DNA of 41,405 bases, taken from positions 1,446,346 to 1,487,750 of the forward strand of contig PTEU01000002.1 in NCBI GenBank assembly GCA_004359425.1. Reading direction: 5' to 3'. Below are positions 25,405-34,481 of this stretch, piece by piece (position 1 is the first letter of the stretch; each line of letters begins with the position of its first letter). A model generated the notes under the pieces. The model did not search any database, was not told the origin of the DNA, and saw only the letters and a program-made list of their open reading frames with translations. Source of the stretch: Ideonella sp. MAG2. GTDB taxonomy: Bacteria > Pseudomonadota > Gammaproteobacteria > Burkholderiales > Burkholderiaceae_C. Position numbers and translations under genes: made by a program.

Positions 25405-26847
25405 ATGGCAAGCAGTTCAACACCGGCTCAACAGCCGGTTTATTACGACACCGTGGTTCGGCTGTTCTCAGTCGCTGCGGTGGTCTATGGCATCGTCGGC
25501 ATGTTGGTCGGTGTCATCATTGCCGCACAACTGGCTTGGCCAGAGCTTAACTTCGGCATTCCTTACATCACCTATGGCCGCTTGCGGCCGCTGCATACCA
25601 ATGCGGTGATTTTTGCCTTTGGCGGCTGTGTGCTGTTCGCCACCAGCTATCACGTGGTGCAACGCACCTGCCAAACCCGCTTGTTTGCCCCGGGCTTGGC
25701 CATGTTCACCTTCTTGGGCTGGAACCTGGTCATTTTGCTGGCGGTCATCACCTTGCCACTGGGCATTACTTCCAGCAAAGAGTATGCGGAGCTGGAGTGG
25801 CCGATTGACCTGCTGATTGCAGTTGTTTGGGTGTCCTATGCCGTGGTGTTTTTTGGCACGGTGGGCATCCGCAAGATTCGCCATATCTATGTCGCCAACT
25901 GGTTCTTCGGAGCCTTTATTTTGACGGTGGCCTTGCTGCACATCGTCAACAGCGCGGCTATTCCGGTGTCGCTGACAAAGAGCTATTCAGCCTACGCCGG
26001 TGTTCAAGATGCGATGGTGCAATGGTGGTACGGCCACAATGCGGTGGGCTTCTTCCTGACGGCCGGCTTTCTGGGCATCATGTACTACTACATCCCCAAG
26101 CAGGCTGAGCGTCCGGTCTATTCCTACCGCCTGTCCATCGTCCACTTCTGGGCGCTTATCTTCACCTATATGTGGGCGGGCCCGCACCACCTGCATTACA
26201 CCGCTTTGCCGGACTGGACCCAGTCGGTGGGCATGGTCTTTTCGCTGGTGCTCTTGGCACCCAGCTGGGGCGGCATGATCAACGGCATCATGACGCTTTC
26301 GGGTGCCTGGCACAAACTGCGCGACGACCCGATCTTAAAGTTCCTGATCGTCTCGCTGTCTTTCTACGGCATGTCGACCTTTGAAGGCCCGATGATGTCG
26401 ATCAAGACCGTGAATGCCCTGTCGCACTACACCGATTGGACCGTGGGCCACGTTCACTCCGGCGCATTGGGCTGGGTCGGCATGGTGTCGATTGGTGCCC
26501 TGTACCACTTGATCCCTCGCATGTTTGGTCGCAAGGCCATGTTCAGCACGCGTGCGATTGAGCTGCATTTCTGGCTGGCCACCGTCGGCATCGTGCTCTA
26601 CATCGCCGCGATGTGGATTGCCGGTGTGATGCAGGGCTTGATGTGGCGCGCAGTCAACCCCGACGGCACCTTGGTCTACAGCTTTGTGGAAAGCGTCAAG
26701 GCAACCTATCCGTTCTACGTGATTCGTGTGCTGGGTGGTGTGTTGTACCTGACGGGCATGGTCATCATGCTGTGGAACACCATCCAAACCATTAGAAATG
26801 GCAAGGCGACGCCTGTTGCAGTGCCTACCGTCCTGGCGCACGCCTGA
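25405..26847 (+). CDS. ccoN: cbb3-type cytochrome c oxidase subunit I
   Basis: 480-residue catalytic subunit of the high-affinity proton-pumping oxidase, with about 12 membrane helices. Visible ligands: H64 (low-spin haem b), H211 in [11 protein letters not shown] and H261-H262 in [15 protein letters not shown] (CuB), the cross-linked tyrosine Y255 in FTYMWAGP, and H349/H351 in TVGHVHSG (haem b3 and haem b). AAGGAGG precedes the ATG. First gene of ccoNOQP and likely driven by the FNR box in ccoS. Complete. Confidence 0.98.
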   Translation: MASSSTPAQQPVYYDTVVRLFSVAAVVYGIVGMLVGVIIAAQLAWPELNFGIPYITYGRLRPLHTNAVIFAFGGCVLFATSYHVVQRTCQTRLFAPGLAMFTFLGWNLVILLAVITLPLGITSSKEYAELEWPIDLLIAVVWVSYAVVFFGTVGIRKIRHIYVANWFFGAFILTVALLHIVNSAAIPVSLTKSYSAYAGVQDAMVQWWYGHNAVGFFLTAGFLGIMYYYIPKQAERPVYSYRLSIVHFWALIFTYMWAGPHHLHYTALPDWTQSVGMVFSLVLLAPSWGGMINGIMTLSGAWHKLRDDPILKFLIVSLSFYGMSTFEGPMMSIKTVNALSHYTDWTVGHVHSGALGWVGMVSIGALYHLIPRMFGRKAMFSTRAIELHFWLATVGIVLYIAAMWIAGVMQGLMWRAVNPDGTLVYSFVESVKATYPFYVIRVLGGVLYLTGMVIMLWNTIQTIRNGKATPVAVPTVLAHA

Positions 26848-26869
26848 GTCCAGAAGAAGGAGTAGCTCC

Positions 26870-27487
26870 ATGGCTCAACACAACGATACCGGTCACCAGA
26901 AGATTGAAACCAACAACTTCTTGATGATTGTTCTGATCTTGATCACCGTGGCCGTTGGTGGCTTGGTGGAGATCGTTCCGCTGTTTTTTCAGCGTTCAAC
27001 TACCCAACCAGTGGAGGGCCTGAAGCCCTACACCGCGCTTCAGTTGGCGGGGCGTGACATTTACGTCCGTGAAGGCTGCTACGGCTGCCATTCACAAATG
27101 GTACGCCCCTTCCGGGCCGAGACCCTGCGCTACGGCCCGCATTCGGTGGCCGGTGAGTTTGTCTATGACTACCCGTTCCAGTGGGGCTCCAAGCGCACGG
27201 GGCCGGACCTGCACCGTGTGGGGGGGCGCTACAGCGATGAATGGCATCGGGTTCACCTCAACAATCCGCGCGATGTGGTGCCAGAGTCGAATATGCCCGC
27301 TTACCCTTGGCTGCTGACGAACTCCGTTAATCCAACGGATATGGCTCCCAAGCTCAAGGCATTACGCACCCTCGGTGTACCTTACTCTGATGACGAGATT
27401 GCTAAGGCGGGTGATGCGGTTAAGGGCAAGACAGAAATGGATGCCGTCATTGCTTACTTGCAGGTGCTGGGCACCGCACGCAAATAA
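26870..27487 (+). CDS. ccoO: cbb3-type oxidase subunit II (monohaem cytochrome c)
   Basis: 205 residues: one N-terminal membrane anchor (about 17-40), then a periplasmic cytochrome c domain with haem motif C70-Y-G-C73-H74 in [15 protein letters not shown], plus [18 protein letters not shown] and the axial-methionine region [10 protein letters not shown]. It passes electrons to CcoN. 22 bp after ccoN with AGAAGAAGGAG as ribosome site. Complete. Confidence 0.97.
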   Translation: MAQHNDTGHQKIETNNFLMIVLILITVAVGGLVEIVPLFFQRSTTQPVEGLKPYTALQLAGRDIYVREGCYGCHSQMVRPFRAETLRYGPHSVAGEFVYDYPFQWGSKRTGPDLHRVGGRYSDEWHRVHLNNPRDVVPESNMPAYPWLLTNSVNPTDMAPKLKALRTLGVPYSDDEIAKAGDAVKGKTEMDAVIAYLQVLGTARK

Positions 27488-27501
27488 ATTGGAGCCAGGC
27501 G

Positions 27502-27675
27502 ATGGACTTTGATGTCAATGCTGCGCGCAGTGTGGTGACCGTGTTGTCGTTCGCACTTTTCGTCGGCCTGATGGTTTGGGTGTATCGCGGGCATCGCAAA
27601 GCGGCCTTTGATGAGGCGGCCCTGCTGCCCTTTGCGGGCGACGATGTTCCTGACGAAACGCCAAAGAGCCAATGA
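27502..27675 (+). CDS. ccoQ: cbb3-type oxidase subunit CcoQ
   Basis: 57-residue single-helix protein (VVTVLSFALFVGLMVWVYRG, residues 11-30) followed by a short acidic tail with AAFDEAALLPFAGDD, typical of CcoQ, which stabilises the oxidase complex. 14 bp after ccoO with TTGGAGCC as ribosome site. Complete; short enough to be missed by gene finders. Confidence 0.93.
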   Translation: MDFDVNAARSVVTVLSFALFVGLMVWVYRGHRKAAFDEAALLPFAGDDVPDETPKSQ

Positions 27676-27725
27676 CGCAACAAGTGCGGGCCCGTGCTGT
27701 GCCCGCACTTGCACTGGAGTGAATC

Positions 27726-28640
27726 ATGAGTGATTTTTTGAGTAATGGCTGGTCACTGTTTGTGGCTGGCATCGTGATCGGCGGTTTGCTGTTTTGCTTG
27801 ACGATGTTGATCATCGCCAGCAGACGCACCGAGATGGCCAATGACAACACCACCGGTCATGTGTGGGATGAAGACCTGAAAGAGATGAACAACCCGCTGC
27901 CGCGCTGGTGGATGGGCTTGTTCGTCATGACCGTGGTCTTTGCGGCGGTGTACTTGGCCATTTACCCGGGCTTGGGCTCCAACGCTGGCACTTTTAAGTG
28001 GAGTGCAGTGGGCCAATTGGAGGTCGAGCAGGCCAAAGCTCGTCAGGCCATGTCTTCCGTTTATGCGGAGTTCGCCAACAAGACGCCTGAGCAACTGGGC
28101 AAAGATGCCAAGGCCATGGCCATCGGTGAGCGCTTGTTCGTCAACAATTGCGCTCAGTGCCACGGCGCAGACGCCCGTGGCAGCAAGTCCTTCCCCAATC
28201 TGGCTGATACCGATTGGTTGGGCGGCTCGGGTGCGGAGTATGTGCATAAAACCATTGCCGAAGGCCGAACCGGGGTAATGCCGCCCATGGCGGCCGCTGT
28301 GGGCTCTGCCGACGATGTGAAGAACGTCGCCAACTATGTGCTGAGCTTGTCCAACAGCCCCCATAACTCCGTGGCGGCTCAATTGGGCAAGGCAAAGTTT
28401 GGTGCTTGTGCTGCCTGCCATGGCGCTACGGGCACCGGGAACCATGCCTTGGGTGCCCCAAACTTATCGGACAAGGTCTGGTTGCATGGCTGGGGTGAGG
28501 CCGCCATCATCAAGATTGTCAACGAGGGCAAAACCAATGTGATGCCACCGCAAGGCGCGCGTTTCACGCCAGAACAGATGAAGGTCTTGACCGCGTATGT
28601 TCTGAATTTGTCCCAGCGCACACCAGCCGCTGGCCAGTAA
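27726..28640 (+). CDS. ccoP: cbb3-type oxidase subunit III (dihaem cytochrome c)
   Basis: 304 residues: two N-terminal membrane helices (about 9-31 and 62-82) with the CcoP signature HVWDEDLKEMNNPLPRWW between them, then two cytochrome c domains with haem motifs C142-A-Q-C145-H146 and C228-A-A-C231-H232 and axial methionines in GVMPPM and NVMPPQG. It is the entry point for electrons from soluble cytochrome c. 50 bp after ccoQ. Complete. Confidence 0.97.
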   Translation: MSDFLSNGWSLFVAGIVIGGLLFCLTMLIIASRRTEMANDNTTGHVWDEDLKEMNNPLPRWWMGLFVMTVVFAAVYLAIYPGLGSNAGTFKWSAVGQLEVEQAKARQAMSSVYAEFANKTPEQLGKDAKAMAIGERLFVNNCAQCHGADARGSKSFPNLADTDWLGGSGAEYVHKTIAEGRTGVMPPMAAAVGSADDVKNVANYVLSLSNSPHNSVAAQLGKAKFGACAACHGATGTGNHALGAPNLSDKVWLHGWGEAAIIKIVNEGKTNVMPPQGARFTPEQMKVLTAYVLNLSQRTPAAGQ

Positions 28641-28655
28641 GCTAGATTGCTTTGC

Positions 28656-30125
28656 ATGAGCGAGCCGACGACTTCCCCCACGCCCAGCGCGCCAGCGGTG
28701 CAAACCCCCGACGATGACAGCGTAGGGGCGGTTGTCTCGCTCTATCAAAAGCAGAAGAAGATCTATGCCCGGGCAGTGAGTGGCTGGTTTGCCACATGGC
28801 GCTGGGCCCTGGTGTGGATCACCCAGATCGTTTTTTATGGCCTGCCCTGGCTGACGTGGAACGACCGCCAAGCGGTGCTGTTCGACTTGGTTTCACGGCG
28901 CTTCTACATCTTCGGTCTGGTTCTCTATCCGCAGGACCTGATCTACCTCTCCGCCTTGCTGATGATTTCAGCCTACGGGCTGTTTTTGTTCACGGCGGTG
29001 GCTGGGCGCTTGTGGTGTGGCTATGCCTGCCCCCAAACGGTTTACACAGAGATCTTCATGTGGTTTGAGCACCGCATTGAAGGGGACCGGGCTGAGCGCA
29101 TGCGGCGGGATGCTGGCGCGTGGACTTTGGAGCGCTTCTGGCGCAAGTCGGCCACGCAAACGGTGTGGCTGCTGTTTGCTCTCTGGACGGGCTTTACCTT
29201 TGTTGGCTATTTCACGCCCATACGGGTGCTGGCAGCGGAAGCCATGTCTCTTGGCTTTGGGCCCTGGGAGTGGTTTTGGGTGCTGTTCTATGCCTTCGCC
29301 ACTTATGGCAACGCGGGGTATATGCGCGAGCAGGTCTGCAAGTACATGTGCCCGTATGCACGCTTCCAAAGCGTGATGTTCGATAAAGACACTTTAATCA
29401 TAAGCTACGACGAGGAGCGGGGCGAGCCGCGCGGCCCTCGCTCCAAGAAGGCTGACCCCGCCCAGCTTGGGCTCGGTTCTTGCATTGATTGCGGGCTGTG
29501 CGTGCAGGTGTGCCCCACCGGCATCGACATTCGCAAGGGCCTGCAATACGAGTGTATTGGGTGCGCCGCCTGCATCGATGTGTGCGATGGCATCATGGAC
29601 AAAATGGGCTATGCACCGGGCTTGGTGCGCTACGCGACCCAAAATGGCCTGACTCATCAATTTGACCGCAAGCAGATGATTCAACGCATCTTGCGGCCTC
29701 GTGTATTGGTCTACACAGGCATCTTGCTGGTCATTTGCGCAGTGTTTGCGGTGAGCTTGTTCACGCGCGCTCCGTTCCGCGTCGACGTGGTGCGCGACCG
29801 CTCAACCTTGGCCCGTATCGTGGAGGACGGCAAGGTCGAAAACGTGTACCGGCTACAGATCATGAATGCCGCCGAGAGAGAACAGCGCTATCGCATTAAG
29901 GTCACGGGCATTGATGGCATCACCGTTCCAAGCAACGATGCGGTGGCCATTCAAGCGGCTGAAGCCCGCTGGATCACCCTCTCGGCGCAGATTCCCTTCG
30001 AGGTCAGCCAGCAGCTTGGCGCAGGTGCGCATGTGATTCACTTCCAAGTCGAACGCCAAGCCAGCAATGCGACGGAAGAGACCGTAACAATTCAAGAGAA
30101 ATCCACATTCATGGTGCCGCGCTAA
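28656..30125 (+). CDS. ccoG: Cytochrome c oxidase accessory protein CcoG (copper reductase, FixG)
   Basis: 489 residues: membrane helices at the N-terminal half, NapH-type conserved CGYACPQTVYTE and REQVCKYMCPYARFQ, then two 4Fe-4S motifs (CIDCGLCVQVCPTG and CIGCAACIDVCDG), one more helix (about 350-370) and a C-terminal immunoglobulin-like periplasmic domain. CcoG reduces copper for cbb3 assembly. The ATG at 28656 is chosen, 15 bp after ccoP ends; the upstream TTG is less likely. Complete. Confidence 0.95.
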   Translation: MSEPTTSPTPSAPAVQTPDDDSVGAVVSLYQKQKKIYARAVSGWFATWRWALVWITQIVFYGLPWLTWNDRQAVLFDLVSRRFYIFGLVLYPQDLIYLSALLMISAYGLFLFTAVAGRLWCGYACPQTVYTEIFMWFEHRIEGDRAERMRRDAGAWTLERFWRKSATQTVWLLFALWTGFTFVGYFTPIRVLAAEAMSLGFGPWEWFWVLFYAFATYGNAGYMREQVCKYMCPYARFQSVMFDKDTLIISYDEERGEPRGPRSKKADPAQLGLGSCIDCGLCVQVCPTGIDIRKGLQYECIGCAACIDVCDGIMDKMGYAPGLVRYATQNGLTHQFDRKQMIQRILRPRVLVYTGILLVICAVFAVSLFTRAPFRVDVVRDRSTLARIVEDGKVENVYRLQIMNAAEREQRYRIKVTGIDGITVPSNDAVAIQAAEARWITLSAQIPFEVSQQLGAGAHVIHFQVERQASNATEETVTIQEKSTFMVPR

Positions 30126-30149
30126 GCGGCAGCACCCAAGGAGTTCTAT

Positions 30150-30419
30150 ATGTCCTCAGAGATTTCCCGCCTTGCGCCCAAGGCTGGCGCCGACGAAAGT
30201 CCGCAGCCGTGGTGGCGCTATCGCATGCTGTGGTTGGTGGTGGGCGGCCCTCTTGTGGTGGTCGTGGCCAGCATCATTACTGCGGTCATTGCCATTCGGG
30301 GGGCGGACCCTGTTTTGACGCCCACTGAGATGGCGGCCAGCGTGAAGTCTGCGCCACAGTCTGGGGCCATGGCACCGGCAGTGCAGGCGCGCAACCACGC
30401 AGCAGCCCCCAAACCCTGA
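30150..30419 (+). CDS. ccoH: FixH/CcoH-like small membrane protein
   Basis: 89 residues with one membrane helix (about 28-50, MLWLVVGGPLVVVVASIITA) preceded by PQPWWRYR, the N-terminal pattern of short CcoH/FixH proteins of Comamonadaceae. It then ends in a low-complexity Ala/Pro tail and lacks the extended periplasmic domain of rhizobial FixH. AAGGAG at 30139-30144 and 24 bp after ccoG. CcoH contacts the oxidase during assembly. Position and N-terminal pattern support the call. Confidence 0.75.
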   Translation: MSSEISRLAPKAGADESPQPWWRYRMLWLVVGGPLVVVVASIITAVIAIRGADPVLTPTEMAASVKSAPQSGAMAPAVQARNHAAAPKP

Positions 30420-30466
30420 GGTGTCGTGCCCCTTCGGCGATGTCCCCCCTCTGAAAGCCACGCACC

Positions 30467-30754
30467 ATGAGCACCTCAAATCGCTTCGCTGTACGGGCGC
30501 TGTGCATACTCTGGCCGTCTTTCTTGATGGCCGGTGTTTTGGAGATGTTGGTGTTTTCGGTGGTCGACCCCGGCTCACTTCAGTGGTTTGGTGGTGCCCC
30601 TGTTGAGTGGTCTTCCAGCGCGGTATACACCCTGGCTTTTTTTGTGTTCTGGGCAGTCATCTCTACCGCTGGAGCATTGACCCAAATGCTCATCACCATC
30701 CCGTCGGACGATGATCAACCGGTGCGTAGAAGCGCACCGAGATGGCCGCAATAG
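30467..30754 (+). CDS. Uncharacterised two-helix membrane protein in cbb3 cluster
   Basis: 95 residues: two hydrophobic helices (about 8-32 with LCILWPSFLMAGVLEMLVFSVV; about 50-75 with AVYTLAFFVFWAVISTAGAL) joined by a short loop GSLQWFGGAPVEWSS, and a charged C-terminal tail. I do not recognise the family. It lies between ccoH and fnr, 47 bp after ccoH, on the same strand as the cco genes, so it is likely co-transcribed. The ribosome site is weak (CTGAAAG). Coding is supported by codon use and length. A role in oxidase assembly or quality is only a guess from position. Confidence 0.65.
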   Translation: MSTSNRFAVRALCILWPSFLMAGVLEMLVFSVVDPGSLQWFGGAPVEWSSSAVYTLAFFVFWAVISTAGALTQMLITIPSDDDQPVRRSAPRWPQ

Positions 30755-30818
30755 CGTCCTTGCGCCTCAAGGTGCTGAAACGCTAGCCTATGCCTTGCCG
30801 CGCCCGTGCGAATGGCCG

Positions 30819-31562
30819 CTAGCAGGTTGCCCCAGCGCCGTTGACGAGTTGATGTAGCCCGTCCTGGTTCAGGATGCGGATTTGGCGCTGTTTGACGTCC
30901 AAGAGGCCGTCCTCCTGGAACTTCGAGAACGTCCGGCTGACGGTCTCTAACTTCAGGCCCAGGTAGCTGCCAATCTCTTCGCGAGTCATACGCAATATCA
31001 GCGAGGACGAAGAGAAACCCCGCGCCTGCAGGCGTTGGGTGAGGTTGAGCAAGAAGGCGGCAAGCCGCTCTTCCGCGCGCATGCTGCCCAGCAAAAGCAT
31101 CACACCATGATCGCGAACGATCTCGCGGCTCATGATCTTGTGAAACTGGTGCTGCAAGTGCGTGAACTCACGCGACAGTATTTCCAGTTGGCTGTACTGA
31201 ATGACGCAGACTTGAGAGTCCTCCAGCGCCACTGCGTCACAGGAGTGGCGGTCGGTGCTGATGCCGTCCAGCCCAAGCAACTCGCCCGCCATCTGAAAGC
31301 CCGTGACCTGGTCTCGACCGTCTTCGGACGACACACAGGTCTTGAAGAAGCCGGTACGAACCGCATAAAGCGACTCAAAATGGTCTCCGGAGCGAAACAG
31401 AGTGTCACCACGCGAGACGCTGCGACGTGTCGACACCAACGTATCGAGGCGGTCCAATTCCGGCCGATCCAGGCCCACAGGCAGGCAGAGCTCACGCAAA
31501 TTGCAGCTGGAGCAGGCGACTTTGAATGCGTCAGGCTTCAGGGACGTTGATGCTTCAGTCAT
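30819..31562 (-). CDS. fnr: Oxygen-sensing transcriptional regulator Fnr
   Basis: 247 residues. The N-terminal cysteine cluster C17-x2-C20-x5-C26 (ACSSCNLRELC) plus the distant C119 (SQVCVIQ) matches the 4Fe-4S ligands of E. coli FNR. Effector fold to about 150, dimer helix, then a winged helix with RMTREEIGSYLGLKLETVSRTF, including the E-x2-S-R recognition pattern for TTGAT half sites. The ATG at 31562 fits the family. Divergent from hemN. It should act on the FNR boxes at 25325 and 31675. Confidence 0.95.
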   Translation of the reverse strand: MTEASTSLKPDAFKVACSSCNLRELCLPVGLDRPELDRLDTLVSTRRSVSRGDTLFRSGDHFESLYAVRTGFFKTCVSSEDGRDQVTGFQMAGELLGLDGISTDRHSCDAVALEDSQVCVIQYSQLEILSREFTHLQHQFHKIMSREIVRDHGVMLLLGSMRAEERLAAFLLNLTQRLQARGFSSSSLILRMTREEIGSYLGLKLETVSRTFSKFQEDGLLDVKQRQIRILNQDGLHQLVNGAGATC

Positions 31563-31674
31563 GGCCGTGATTATGGCGCTCTCAAGGGAGTGGCGAGGGG
31601 GCAGCCTTGATCCCGCAAGGGAGTTTGCTCGAAGAGAAGGGGCCAGGCTTTTGGGGCGTGTTCGCGCAGCAGGC

Positions 31675-31688
31675 TTGAGGCAGATCAA
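31675..31688. promoter_or_regulatory. FNR-type box between fnr and hemN
   Basis: TTGAG-GCAG-ATCAA, one mismatch from the FNR consensus. Its centre is 41 bp before the hemN ATG (31722) and about 120 bp before the fnr ATG, so it could act on either or both. A start 41.5 bp downstream would fall on the hemN start codon, so for fnr (a 78-nt leader) the spacing is more ordinary. Confidence 0.65.
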
Positions 31689-31721
31689 GCCCGCGCCTGA
31701 GTGCTTTGGCACGATGTCGAT

Positions 31722-33143
31722 ATGGAAGCCATCGCCAAGAATCTCGGATCTGCCGCCGACACACTGCTGCCCGTCAACCTGTTGCGGCGCTTTGACGTGC
31801 CGGGGCCTAGGTACACCTCCTACCCGACAGCGGACAGGTTCGTCGAGGCGTACGGGCCGGACGACTATCGCCAAGCCTTGATGCAAAGGGCCGACGGCAC
31901 CACGGTCGGGGGGCGCAAACCCTTGTCGATCTACGTACACATTCCGTTTTGCGAGTCGGTGTGCTACTACTGCGCTTGCAACAAGGTGATCACCAAACAC
32001 CATGAGCGAGGTGCCGAGTACATCGAGGCCTTGGAGGCGGAGATTGCACTTCATGCACAGGTGCTGCGAGAGCGCCCGTCAGTGTCTCAGTTGCACTTTG
32101 GCGGGGGCTCTCCCACTTTTTTAAGCGATGACGAGCTACAGAGCGTCATGCGCTCCCTGGGTAGCGCATTCAAATGGGCACCTGGGGCCGAGGTGTCCAT
32201 TGAAGTCGACCCTCGTACGGCCAATGCCGAGCGCCTCAGGCGTTTGAAGGCCATGGGTTTCAATCGCATCAGTTTCGGGGTGCAGGACCTGGATCCGTTG
32301 GTTCAGAAGGCCGTTCATCGTGAGCAGTCGTATGACAGCATTCGCAGTCTGATGGTGGAGGCCAGAGCCTTGGGCTTTGAGTCCATCAATGTGGATTTGA
32401 TTTACGGTCTGCCGCTTCAGACACCTGCGGGCTTTGCGCAGACCATTTCGCAGGTCGGCGAACTGCGACCCGACCGCATTGCGCTGTATGCCTACGCCCA
32501 CCTGCCAGCCCGCTTCAAGCCCCAACGGCGCATTGACGCGGCGCAGCTTCCGCCCGCTGAACATCGGGTTGCCATGCTGCAAGAGGCGATTTCCGGCTTT
32601 TTGGCGCAAGGGTATGTGTATATCGGTATGGACCACTTCGCGCTACCCAATGACGGATTGGCAGCGGCCAAGCGCCAAGGCCGTCTGCACCGCAATTTTC
32701 AGGGCTACAGCACCCAGGCGGACTGTGACTTGATCGCCTTGGGGGTCTCCTCGATTGGGCAGATGGGCGCTAGCTACAGCCAGAATGCCAAGACCTTGCC
32801 GGCCTACTACGAGGCGGTCCGACAGGGGCGGTTTCCAGTGGTGCGCGGCTTGACGCTGACGCGAGACGACATGCTGCGGCGGGCCGTCATCATGGCGCTG
32901 ATGTGTCAGGGTCGCCTGGACTTTGAAGCGGTCGAGCTGGCGCATCTGATCAAAGTGCCTGAGTACTTCCAGGCGGAGTTGGCGCAGTTGACACCCTACA
33001 TCGGCATGGGCTTGGTGGTGAAGGAGCCCGGTGCCATTCAAGTGACGGCGCAAGGGTGGTTCTTCGTGCGTGCCATTGCCATGATTTTTGACAGGCATTT
33101 GCAGGCCGACCGGGCTCGCGATCAGTTTTCGCGCATCATTTAG
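31722..33143 (+). CDS. hemN: Oxygen-independent coproporphyrinogen III oxidase
   Basis: 473-residue radical SAM enzyme that converts coproporphyrinogen III to protoporphyrinogen IX without oxygen. PGPRYTSYPTADRF near residue 28, and the cluster motif C77-x3-C81-x2-C84 followed by C86 (HIPFCESVCYYCACNK) as in true HemN. GGGSPTF and NRISFGVQDLDPLVQKAVHR follow, with the C-terminal HemN domain ending FFVRAIAMIFD. Start ATG 31722 is favoured, though GTG 31701 in frame is possible; neither has a strong ribosome site. It supplies haem for the cbb3 oxidase at low oxygen. Confidence 0.96.
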   Translation: MEAIAKNLGSAADTLLPVNLLRRFDVPGPRYTSYPTADRFVEAYGPDDYRQALMQRADGTTVGGRKPLSIYVHIPFCESVCYYCACNKVITKHHERGAEYIEALEAEIALHAQVLRERPSVSQLHFGGGSPTFLSDDELQSVMRSLGSAFKWAPGAEVSIEVDPRTANAERLRRLKAMGFNRISFGVQDLDPLVQKAVHREQSYDSIRSLMVEARALGFESINVDLIYGLPLQTPAGFAQTISQVGELRPDRIALYAYAHLPARFKPQRRIDAAQLPPAEHRVAMLQEAISGFLAQGYVYIGMDHFALPNDGLAAAKRQGRLHRNFQGYSTQADCDLIALGVSSIGQMGASYSQNAKTLPAYYEAVRQGRFPVVRGLTLTRDDMLRRAVIMALMCQGRLDFEAVELAHLIKVPEYFQAELAQLTPYIGMGLVVKEPGAIQVTAQGWFFVRAIAMIFDRHLQADRARDQFSRII

Positions 33144-33145
33144 GG

Positions 33146-33865
33146 GTGACTTTTACCCTCATCTTCAGCGCCTTGCTCATGGGCTTGGCGGGTTCACTTC
33201 ACTGTTTGGTCATGTGCGGCCCGGCCAGCGCGGCTGCCGTGCATGCTTGTGGTGGTGCGGGACGCCACAGCGCCTGGGGGGGCTTTCACCTCGGCCGTTT
33301 AGCGGGTTACGCGGCCGCAGGGGCCGTAGCCGCTGGCAGCATGGCAATGTTGGCGCAACTGAGCCAATGGAGCCCTGCCTTACGCCCCTTGTGGACACTG
33401 GCCCATATGGCTGGCCTGGGTTTGGGCCTTTGGTTGCTCTGGAGGGGCGAGCAGCCGACTTGGTTTGATCGCCTTGGCCGCGCGGTCCCGCGTACGGCGG
33501 CGCAAGGCGCTTGGCAGACCATTAAAGGGCCAGCTAAGGCAGGGGGGGTAGGCTTGCTTTGGTTTGCCTGGCCTTGTGGCCTGTTGCAATCTGCGCTGTT
33601 GATCGCTGCGTTGGCCAATAGCCCGTGGAGCGGAGGCGCCGTCATGGCCGCGTTCGCACTGGGGTCATCGCCAGCCCTGGGCTTGGGGCCACACCTCTGG
33701 CGTCGATGGGCCGCGGCAAGCCCAGAAGGCCTTGCACAGAAGGATCGCGGAGCTGGGCTTCAGCGCGGCTTGACCCGTTTTGCCGGAGCTTTGTTGGCCG
33801 CCTCGTCTGCCTGGGCCTTAGGGCATGGCTTGTGGCTGAGAATCTGGGCTTACTGCGTTTCCTGA
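33146..33865 (+). CDS. SafE/TauE-like membrane protein linked to cbb3 cluster
   Basis: 239 residues, about six membrane helices. The N-terminal GLAGSLHCLVMCGPASAA carries the H-C-x2-M-C-G-P motif of the sulfite-exporter/UreH-like branch commonly beside cco genes, and suggests copper or nickel binding or passage. The second half has WFAWPCGLLQSALLIAALAN, another cysteine-containing helix. GTG start at 33146, only 2 bp after the hemN stop, so it is translationally linked to hemN. The function of this branch is not settled; metal handling for oxidase assembly is an inference from context. Confidence 0.8.
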   Translation: MTFTLIFSALLMGLAGSLHCLVMCGPASAAAVHACGGAGRHSAWGGFHLGRLAGYAAAGAVAAGSMAMLAQLSQWSPALRPLWTLAHMAGLGLGLWLLWRGEQPTWFDRLGRAVPRTAAQGAWQTIKGPAKAGGVGLLWFAWPCGLLQSALLIAALANSPWSGGAVMAAFALGSSPALGLGPHLWRRWAAASPEGLAQKDRGAGLQRGLTRFAGALLAASSAWALGHGLWLRIWAYCVS

Positions 33866-33995
33866 CTGGGCAGCGGTGGGCGCGTTCTGGGCTCATCCTT
33901 GCATGGATGAACTGCTTGCCCACCCGGAAGCCACCGGAAGCTTCTTGCGCGCAGCCCAAAGCCCAGCAAGTGGCTGCCGAACGCCCACGTGAGGC

Positions 33996-34268
33996 TCAAT
34001 CTGGGCTACCAGAAGCTGCTGTTGCCGATGCAGGATCGGTCACAGGGCTGGCTTCGGGCGAATGCTCGGGCCTGATGTTTTGGGCGAGACGACCTTTAGG
34101 GCCATCTACCAGCTCATAGCGAACTTTCGAACCTTGCTTGAGGGTGCGAAACCCTTCCATTTGGATGGCGGAAAAATGTGCGAAAACATCACTTCCACCC
34201 CCATCGGGCTCGATGAAGCCAAACCCTTTGGCGTCATTGAACCATTTGACGATGCCGACGGCGTCCAT
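33996..34268 (-). CDS. Cold-shock domain protein (CspD-like) with C-terminal tail
   Basis: 90 residues: a cold-shock OB fold (1-66) with [18 protein letters not shown] (RNP1 KGFGFI) and DVFAHFSAI (RNP2), then a 24-residue Ala/Ser/Pro-rich tail absent from typical 67-73-residue Csp proteins. AGGAGGAAT lies before the ATG at 34268. Divergent from clpS-clpA, the same layout as cspD-clpS-clpA in E. coli. RNA/ssDNA-binding chaperone; the CspD name is by neighbourhood. Confidence 0.9.
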   Translation of the reverse strand: MDAVGIVKWFNDAKGFGFIEPDGGGSDVFAHFSAIQMEGFRTLKQGSKVRYELVDGPKGRLAQNIRPEHSPEASPVTDPASATAASGSPD

Positions 34269-34481
34269 AAATATTCCTCCTGATGCCTTTTGGCTTATGA
34301 GCCGCATTGTCTTGGTGTGTCCCAATGCCTGTCAATCGCCGCCGGGGTCATGCCGCTCCAATTCTTGGTAATGCGGTGAAAAGAGCGTGGGTGTTGGTGT
34401 TTTTCTGCAATAGGACACACGCCCAGCAAGGGGACGATGCGGTGATGCAATTGCTCATAGCCGAATGGCTATACTCATTTC

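Noticed and set aside
33903..33992. A 29-codon open frame between the SafE-like gene and the cold-shock gene
   Set aside because: No ribosome site, no family resemblance and no conserved feature visible; the gap is only 130 bp.
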